Shown here: in pieces, positions 56,708 through 64,000 of the stretch
Layout of the letters: every line of letters starts with the position of its first letter
How positions within the stretch are numbered: position 1 is the stretch's first letter
Origin: Lentinula raphanica
Taxonomy: Eukaryota > Basidiomycota > Agaricomycetes > Agaricales > Omphalotaceae
Assembly: GCA_027919835.1 (NCBI GenBank)
Contig: JANVFP010000037.1
Coordinates: 248,001-312,000, forward strand
Length of the DNA stretch: 64,000 nucleotides
Reading direction: 5' to 3'
Translations under genes and position numbers: made by a program
Notes under the pieces: model-generated
What the model was told of the DNA's origin: nothing
What the model saw: the letters and a program-made list of their open reading frames with translations, nothing else
The model's database searches: none

Positions 56708-58078
56708 AATTAGAAGACTGGTCGTTTCTGTTCAAGCCGGAATGACTTCTTTCAACATTTCTGTTTTACCTGTCTTCATGAACGTTGCATCGGTTATCTC
56801 ACATCACATCTAATACACACTTTCTCGTGTTTGTCTTTCTCTCTCTCTCCCTCTCTCTCTCTGTGCCTTTTCAGCACTAACATCTCCATCTCCACGTCTA
56901 CCTTCGTCGTCGCCTTTCCTTGATTTCGAAGCTTTCCCTATCGTTCGTTGATAGATCGGTATAGTTTCAGTTGGTTCAAAGCATGCTTGATTTCTATTTT
57001 TTTTCTTTGATGTATCATTTCTGCAGCTCGTCAATGTCCAAAGATTATCAGATGTGTAAAATATTTATGTACCTAAATCAGCATACAATCATATCAACTC
57101 TCATTAACATTCTTTGTGTGCATCGCATGTCATGCGCGAGAGGGGGAGCATATGCATCTGGGTGCGAAGGCTTGGTACCATGATAGCTTCGAGTTTAGTT
57201 CAAGTTCGGCTTGCGCAACGATCATTGTCTATCGCTACTACTAGGATCCTAAGTACATGATCCTAGTTTCAGGAAGATATTCACTCCTCGCTCATGTCAA
57301 TCTCCGGCGATCTCACAAAAGAAGCCACATACAGATCAAAAGGCCAACCTCCAGGTAACGGTAACTAAAGGTAACCTGGTAAGTATTACTTACCAGTGAA
57401 CGTTTGAACGTTCTGCGCAAGACCCTTTTGAAGACAAGCGCTCGAAGCGAGCGCCTAAATCGTCATCATGATTCAGAAATTTCTTTACCTCCGACAGTGA
57501 TCATCCATTAAAGTTACCGGGAAAATCAAAAGGCCTGTTTCCTTCGCTGCGCAGTGATGTTCTCGAAGTTCCCATCTGCATTGGACTATCACAGCTCTTT
57601 CAAAGCTAATTCAACGAATCCTCATCGCCATTCGTGGCTTCGGAGCAAGAAACGACTCATTTTCATCCCCTCTTAATACAATCCGGGACCGTTTCATGAC
57701 CGGATTCGTGGATAGCTCCTGCACCAGTTCAAATCTGAAGCAAGCGCGTTCAAGCAGTGGTAAGCCCTGATGCTCATTTACGTTGAACTTTAGATTTCAC
57801 AGAATGTTCAGGTGTCCAGACATACTTCACCCTGCCGAATCCGAGCATTTCGCTACTGAGCGTACTTCAAAAGTCATGATCATGGAGACGAATCATTTGA
57901 ATAAGCACCATCTGTCGGAAGATCAATGTACTTATGTTCAAGGCAAGGCGTCTGGATTCATTTGGCGCTGTGACCTGCTGTGATCCTTGCAATATGATAT
58001 ATGAAGAGCGCTACGCTCACAATCCTCTTATAATCTGACAATCCGAAACTATTTCCCCACCAACACATCGATTCAAGC
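56708..58078. other. 1.4-kb spacer with small fold-back element
   Basis: No supported gene; an open frame at 57783-57983 lacks support. CT-rich microsatellite sequence lies near 56840-56865. Between two copies of ATCAAAAGGCC (57335-57345 and 57525-57535) there is a 21-bp perfect palindrome (57376-57396), a 7-bp-stem hairpin (57438-57454, GCGCTCG-AAG-CGAGCGC) and an inverted CGGTAACT pair. Confidence 0.5.
57335..57535. repeat. Possible small non-autonomous element
   Basis: The 11-bp direct repeat ATCAAAAGGCC bounds 179 bp that contain an odd-length perfect palindrome centred on T57386 with 10-bp arms CTGGTAAGTA. CGGTAACT near the left boundary is inverted as AGTTACCG near the right. This looks like an insertion with a target duplication, but the class is unknown. 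Confidence 0.45.
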
Positions 58079-60944
58079 ATGTCCATCTTCAATATCTTTA
58101 AGGAGCCCACCAAAACCACCCCCCCTACCGTCAACCAATCCTCCTTCACTCAACAGGACGAGAAGGCTAGGCTTCTGGTCACAGCAGAATTAGACAAAGC
58201 ACTAGAGCAATGTAAGGCCAAGGTCGCCCGGATCTCGAGGGATTGTCGGATGATGAATCGCAAATTCAGGTAAGGTCGAAGCATTGATTCGTGAACGTGA
58301 TGGGGTCTTAATGTCTTGAGATATAGGGATACTGAATTCGACCTCGAGAACGACGGTGAACTTTGTCTCCACGGTCTCCGGGCCCCAGAGTCTACAATCA
58401 ATTATACACCCTCTGATGTCCAACGCGTCACTCAGATCTTTGAAAATCCCCAGTTTTTCATTGACGGTGCAAGCTCCAACGACATCGTCCAAGGCGCAAT
58501 CGGAGATTGCTGGTTCGTATCTGCGTTAGCCACGATGGCGACTGCTGAAGGGCTTGTGGAAAAATTCTGTGTCGCTGTAAGTGGCAAGCGTGAAAGGCAC
58601 AAAAAAGGTGCATTGACGATATGGTCTCTCCAGAAAGATGAGGAAGTCGGTGTGTACGGCTTCATTTTCTTCCGAGATGGAAGCTGGGTGACGGTCATCA
58701 TTGACGAGTTAGTCGTTCGAGCCTACCTTTCCATTAACACTTTCTCACTGCATATCTTCTCTAGCTTTCTGTACACTTCGATTCCAAAGTATGAAGAACT
58801 CAGCTACGCCGAGAAAACTCTCTATCATGATGACAAAGAGGTCTATAATGCCACCGCTCGAAAAGGCGGGAAAGGCTTGTATTTTGCAAGATCAGGTACC
58901 CCAGGCGAGACCTGGGTCCCGTTAATTGAGAAGGCATATGCCAAACTTCATGGAAGTTATGCGGCGCTTTCCGGAGGTGAGGCATGCGAAGCTATCGAGG
59001 ATCTGACAGGGTATGCGGCTTTCATGTCTGAATTTTCCAACCATAGCTAAACATGTTTTGCAGCGGTGTTTCGACATTCATACCGACCAATGTGAGCATT
59101 CAGTGCATGCAATGAGAGTTTCAGTATTGAAGATGTTTACTATACTAGGACATATTTGACATTGACCGATTCTGGAATGAAGAACTTTTGAAGGCTAATC
59201 AAGATCGGCTTTTCGGTTGCGCCTATCAAAGCCTCAACACCGCTCGCAGTGGGGATTACAATGCAAAAATCAGTGGCCTTATCGGTAATCATTCCTACTC
59301 TGTCTTACGAGCAGTCGAAGTCAAAGGAAAACGTTTTGTGGTCATACGCAATCCCTGGGGAGAATCAGAATGGACCGGTCGCTGGTCGGACGGATCCAAG
59401 GAGTGGACAAAGGAGTGGCTCGATGTTTTACCGTTGCTAGGACATTCATTCGGGAACGATGGGCAATTCGTTATGGAATGTGAGTCTCATTGGAGCTACT
59501 ATGATCGTCAGCAATTCATATTGACATTATCCTCAAGATAAAGATTTTCTCGAGAGTTGGGAAATGCTTGACCGTACATTGCTTTTCGATTCTTCATGGA
59601 TCATGTCCTTCCAATACTTGCATGTCACCACAAAACCACTTCCTACGGCTTGGACCTTCGGAGACGTCTCTTGTAAGCCCTTATAAATTTTGATAATCAT
59701 ACACAGTCGAACTGATCAACGCTCGTTTAGTCACCTTCTCTCTCCAAAAAGCCTCTCCTGCTATGATAGTACTCTCAGAGCTTGACACCCGCTTCTTCGA
59801 AGAAATTTCCAGTAGATGGTACTGGACACTCGATTTCGTGGTGTTCAGGAAAGGCGAAAAGGAGTATCTGGCGCATTCTGCTCCATCCAGGCTTTGGTGC
59901 CGTAGCGTCAATCTCGAGCTCAACCTTGAAGCGGGAGAGTACGTTGTTCATGTGAGAATTCCGCTTAGCTTTATCCACTTTATCCATTAATAGGCGTTAC
60001 TATTTTTCAGGTGAGACTGGATCGACACAACTATATCCCCGCTCGTGCATCGGTACGTTCATGATTCTCCCATGATACTGATTTGTTCGTCATTCATATG
60101 GGGACATTGTAGGGTTTCATTGAAACCCAGAAAGCCAACTGGGATTCACGAATCTACGCGAGAATATTGTCGGAGCGTACCAAGGCCCAGTCCATTGCTG
60201 CCAGTAGGTCTATTTCTCTGAACTGCTCTCGTGATTGAATCTCAGTGTGCTGATTTTTTATGTCCTAGATTTCAAAGCAGAGTAAGTCGCTTCATTTCAA
60301 TTTGTCAGCATTAGGAGGAACGGTGCACTGACCTCGTCGTGTTCTTTTGTAGGACCGGTACCGAAACAGGCCTGCTTCCTTTACCCTTAGACATTCTCGC
60401 CGGACAAGACTTGGCAGAGCTCGAAAAGAAAGCTCTTGCCGTTGCTGAAGCCAAAAAGAAGGAGGAGGAAGCCAAGGCGAAGGCGAAAGAGGCCGAAGAG
60501 GCGAAGCAAAAGGCTGAAGAGGAGGCCAAAAAAGCAGAAGAAGAAGCGAAGAAAGCTGCAGAGGAAAATAAGACTGTGGACGACAATGTAACGACTGTTC
60601 AATCCGAAGATGGGACGACCGTCACGACCACGACGACTACTATCCAAAAAATTATCACCGTCACAAAGCGACTGGCTAATGGCGAAGAAGTCGACGTCTC
60701 CGACACCACCAAGGAGAAAGTTGTATCGGATGCACCGACCAATGTTGAGGGACAAAGCGGTGATGCGGCAGTCAAGGCTGTTGATCCTCAGCCAGATCCC
60801 AAACGGGATATGCAAGACGCAACGGAAGAGAACTCGATCTTTTTGGGGTTGCGGGTGTACACGAATAAAGAAGCGCCTGTAACGATTGAGGGTCAGCTAC
60901 GACATGAGATGGAGGTATCAGCAGCGTTAGCATTAGCGTCGTAA
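58079..60944 (+). CDS. Calpain-family cysteine protease with charged coiled coil
   Basis: A calcium-type cytosolic cysteine protease fold. The start gives MSIFNIFKEPTKTTPPTVNQ and an N-terminal helical lead. The catalytic domain has Cys in GAIGDCWFVSALATM, His in LIGNHSYSVLRAVEV and Asn in VVIRNPWGESEWTGRW, so the triad is complete. After about 59700 a beta-rich domain follows, with MIVLSELDTRFFEE and VRLDRHNYIPARAS across introns. The last exon (from about 60354) has DILAGQDLAELEKKALAVAE followed by a long E/K/A-rich helix (about 60420-60570), a Thr-rich stretch and the ending HEMEVSAALALAS at 60944. The EAKKKEEEAKAK helix is a likely coiled coil. About ten introns. Substrate and calcium dependence are unknown. 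Confidence 0.9.
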
Positions 60945-61510
60945 ATAATCATTGTCTGTAATACATGGATCTATTCTACAGCTAGATCCAACTCCTCGCG
61001 GCGTCGTCTTGCGACAAATTCCCGAACGCGAGGCATCCCGGTGATCTAAAATTCTTGGCCTTGGGGAGGTTAAATCATGCTTGGCACCCCGATGCATCGT
61101 AACTCATCACATTCTCTTCGCCTTCTTTGCTGATGCTCATCAGTTCGAATCCATGTTCCCAACACTGTAGCCTGAATTTCTTCTAAACAACATTCCATTT
61201 CTTATCACAGACTCTGTCCTTTGATGCTGAATTAGTATGTTGAATCACACAGACCACCACTCTGGGCTGAACTTCTCCCCCAACTTCAAGTTGTCCATCT
61301 ATTATATATCAACGTGAAAGTGTTCGACTGATATCAAGACCTGTCACGCAGTCCTTTTCGCAGGTAGCCAGCTGAGCATCTGATAACGCAAACAAATATA
61401 TAAGGACCAAGGTCAACTTTGTGGTTTGTAGAGTTTCCATCATTTCCCCTTGGTCTTCGCGACTGTCCTTGTTCATAGTACTCAGTGTTGCTACCATCTC
61501 TCTCTCCAAC
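60945..61510. other. Intergenic, no gene
   Basis: It contains the promoter of the SDR gene. GTTCGAATCC at about 61144 resembles a tRNA B box, but no tRNA fold surrounds it. Confidence 0.4.
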
Positions 61511-62796
61511 ATGAACGAAACATCTCCTCAGCAGCTAGTCTGGATGATAACCGGTGAGTCAACTAGCACGAGGTCGCGTGAAACCGCTGTCTGGCGCCCC
61601 ACTATCATCGAGCTCACCCATCCTCTCACAATCAAGGATGCTCGACCGGCTTCGGTCGTCGTTTCATCCCCGCCATTCTACGCAAGGGAGACAAAGTAAT
61701 CGCCACTGCGCGCAAACTGTCCACGATCGAAAACTTGGCTGGAGAAGTGTCCGAGCAAGGTCTCGACGCGAGCAATCTCAAGATCCTCGAGTTGGATCTA
61801 GAATGGAACACGGCGAAGCTCGAAGGGGTTGTTGATGAGGCATTGAAAGTCTGGGGAAGAGTTGATGTTTTGGTTGCTAATGGTGGAATTGGGATGAAAA
61901 GTCTCATTGAGGAAGCAGAGTAGGTGGCCCGCACCTTCATCGGATTGAACTCGTGTGTTGGCTTACTGCGGTTCAGTGCCCGGAAATTCACTCGCCAGTT
62001 CCAGATAAACATGTTCGGCCACATCGATGTCATCAACGCTGTTCTTCCCTCTATGCGTGCTAGAAGGTCGGGAACGATTGTGGTTTTTGGAAGCAGGAGT
62101 AGTTGGAGACCTGAACTGCCGGTTAGTACTTACTTGCCCAACCTTCACAATTGAGAACTTTAAACGAATGGTATTTCTGATCTCAGGCAACGGGTATATA
62201 TGTTCATATCCGTATTATTATCTGTCCCAGCTGACACGTTTGACGAAGGTCTGTATGCCTCTTCAAAGGCGGCTCTCACTGGTGGGTGTATTGATTGAGG
62301 TCGGACTTGCATTCGAAAAAACGATCACTGACATTCATATTCTCCCATAATCATACTCATACTCCTTCGTTCCCTTCCACTAGCCTACGCAGAAACCCTC
62401 GCAACTGAGATCGCCTTCTTCTCCATCCGCGTCCTCATCGTCCAACCCTCCAGCTTCCGAACCGAGAACATGCTGACGTACCCTTACCACGACGACAAAC
62501 GTATTCCAGAATACAACATCCTGCGCGAGAAAGCACTTGCCGGAGCCGGTAGCTTACACGGGAACCAACCTGGAGATCCTGTCAAAGCAGTTGAGTTGGT
62601 CGTGGATGTGGTCAGAGGAGAAGGGAAGGCCAAAGGTAAAAAGTTCCCTAGGTATTTGCCTCTAGGCTCGAATGCGGGGCAAGCAATCAAGGAGAAGACT
62701 GATATGATGAAGAGCGTGCTGGAAGAGTGGGGAGACATCATTGGAAGTGAAGTGGACTATCAGACGACTGGAGGAACGAAGATGGAATACTCGTGA
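61511..62796 (+). CDS. Short-chain dehydrogenase/reductase
   Basis: An NAD(P)-dependent oxidoreductase. Exon 1 begins MNETSPQQLVWMIT and, after the intron with donor GTGAGT, gives the cofactor loop TGCSTGFGRRF (TGxxxGxG). KVIATARKLSTIE and LDLEWN follow, then VLVANGGIGM (the NNAG equivalent, with Ala-Asn-Gly-Gly). The active-site tyrosine is in LYASSKAALT (YxxxK), reached through small introns around 62110-62275. The C-terminal half, beginning AYAETLATEIAFFSIRVLIV, ends GGTKMEYS at 62796. The Ser of the catalytic triad lies in VVFGSRSSW. About 300 residues. The substrate is unknown; members of this fungal SDR group are often annotated as retinol- or NAD-type dehydrogenases. Confidence 0.85.
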
Positions 62797-62931
62797 ATTA
62801 GCAGAGATGTATACTATGATTGCCCAATAGAAAGAATAGGTTTCGCAGTCTGCAGATGGGTGAACCTCATCGCCTAGCGACAAGTACCTCTGTATTCTCT
62901 AAATCTAGCAGATTATTGACATCTATGTATG

Positions 62932-63735
62932 TCACGATGAAGGTTCGGGTACCAGAAAACCAACAAGGCATGAATCTAGCATGAAATCGACGTTGACCCA
63001 TGCATGTGTTAGTGCTGTCGTGCAATGCGTTTATGATACTATCCGATACGAGAACAAATTTAGTGACTCACCAAAGAGCTTTGACCCATCTCGTCCTGCC
63101 ACACGCATTAGCTCCTTCTCACCTCCAGGGTGAAATGATAGGTATGGGGTAATGTTATAGACCTTTCCATTGAAAGCTGACCAGGCATTCTCCCGAGTGT
63201 TATGATTCTTGAGGATCGAAGGTGGTATTCGCATCAGGGTATCCACCCCCTGTAAAGCGCATGAGAGAATTCATCTTGGAAGATTGGACACAAGACATAC
63301 CCGCAGATCCTTGCCGGATGACTTCAACGCTGCCCAATCCAAAGGACTATGCCCTGGTGCTAAAGCAACCTTCTCTCGTTTCTTACTAGGCTTCGTAGGA
63401 GGTTTTGTCGTTGTAAGAGGCACAGCCAGACCTCCAGCCGTTGCTGTAACTGGGACGCCTAATGTACGATTCCTGAGTTCCGGGACAGGAGGTGGTGGCA
63501 TGAGTTCGGAGTCTGTGAGGATCTTGGGTATAGACTGTATCCGTTGAGCACTGTTCAAGCTGGGAAATGCAGGTGCTTCGTCGTTGTCTTCCTTCTCCGT
63601 ATCGGAACCATCGTCATCATCATTCACATCGTTATCCAAGGAAATTGAAGGCGTCGGGTCTGAGGATGATATCGATGTCGACGAAGGGTATGAAGGGATA
63701 GGTAAGGATAGCCAATTGCGAAGGTAGGAGGCCAT
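62932..63735 (-). CDS. Cytochrome b5-domain protein, Irc21-like
   Basis: A cytosolic heme protein in the group of yeast Irc21, with an N-terminal disordered region and a b5 domain. The start at 63735 gives MASYLRNWLSLPIPSYPSST; acidic Ser/Asp tracts and LAPGHSPLDWAALKSSGKDL follow. After an intron at about 63249-63300, RIPPSILKNHNTRENAWSAF introduces the b5 core with HPGGEKEL, whose His is the first heme ligand. The last intron (GTGAGT...CGACAG) leads to the exon ALTHAWVNVDFMLDSCLVGF and a stop at 62932-62934; the His in THAWVN is the expected second ligand. An open frame that ends before this intron stops at 63031 and would omit the second ligand. About 225 residues. Confidence 0.88.
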
Positions 63736-64000
63736 GATGGTCGTGGTTGTGAGTCAAATGAAGATGACTAATATAAGTACACTAAGTGGTACTAGATAGT
63801 AGAAGATAGTAGATCAAGAGCGCCAGAAATTCGTGAATCGAGTCTCAAGGGCTCTGATTATCTTTCTCATTATCTTACTCACTGCCTAGAATTATGCATA
63901 GTTATATGCAAGTTTGCGCCCAGGAAGTATGATATACAAGATTTCGTTGATTCGATACAACACCCGATCGCTCATCAGTATACGGTCACATCCTCTCTGC
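63736..64000. other. Upstream region of the b5 gene, to window edge
   Basis: No gene is visible in the last 265 bp. The region should contain the promoter of the cytochrome b5-domain gene. Confidence 0.4.

Noticed and set aside
61130..61160. tRNA gene suggested by GTTCGAATCC
   Set aside because: There is no A box, acceptor stem or cloverleaf around it.

Overview
The window is nuclear DNA from a mushroom-forming basidiomycete (Agaricomycetes-type). The support is dense genes on both strands broken by many short GT-AG introns of about 50-60 nt, fungal housekeeping genes (Clp1, Ctf18, CSN5, PIG-S, Mss4), a short-type heme-thiolate peroxidase, a SAP-TKL kinase, a lineage-type F-box family, and a Tad-like LINE. 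All identifications come from reading motifs; no database search was possible.

Layout. 1-6.5 kb is repeat-like: two minus-strand gene relics (one cut by the window edge), with non-coding DNA between and beyond them that is strongly enriched in the palindrome AGATCT. 6.5-12.7 kb is a minus-strand LINE: an endonuclease/reverse-transcriptase ORF2 without internal stops, and an ORF1 with one in-frame stop and an intron-like gap. A minisatellite (13.6-13.9 kb), a small secreted-protein gene and a ~337 bp fold-back element (14.9-15.3 kb) follow. From 16.5 kb the window is mostly unique gene space: a class V-like myosin without a DIL tail, a coiled-coil protein, a P450, CSN5, a secreted peroxygenase/chloroperoxidase-type enzyme, PIG-S, an MFS transporter of the Dal5 type, Clp1, a large protein with four repeated C-x4-C...C-x2-C modules, a secreted protein of unknown function, a Ran1-like kinase, three copies of an F-box-like family (43.7, 50.0 and 51.3 kb), Ctf18, Mss4, a decayed WDR26/Gid7-type WD40 relic, a SAP-TKL kinase fusion, a calpain, a short-chain dehydrogenase and a cytochrome b5-domain protein.

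The genes do not form an evident pathway cluster; most neighbours are unrelated housekeeping genes. The P450, peroxygenase, MFS transporter and SDR are redox or transport genes scattered among them and show no backbone biosynthetic gene. The most unusual items are the nuclear-looking SAP-TKL kinase, whose beta-3 lysine is missing while a lysine sits where WNK kinases carry theirs, the four-module cysteine protein, the AGATCT-dense left flank, the GC-centred fold-back element, and the three-copy F-box family in which the middle copy is frameshifted.
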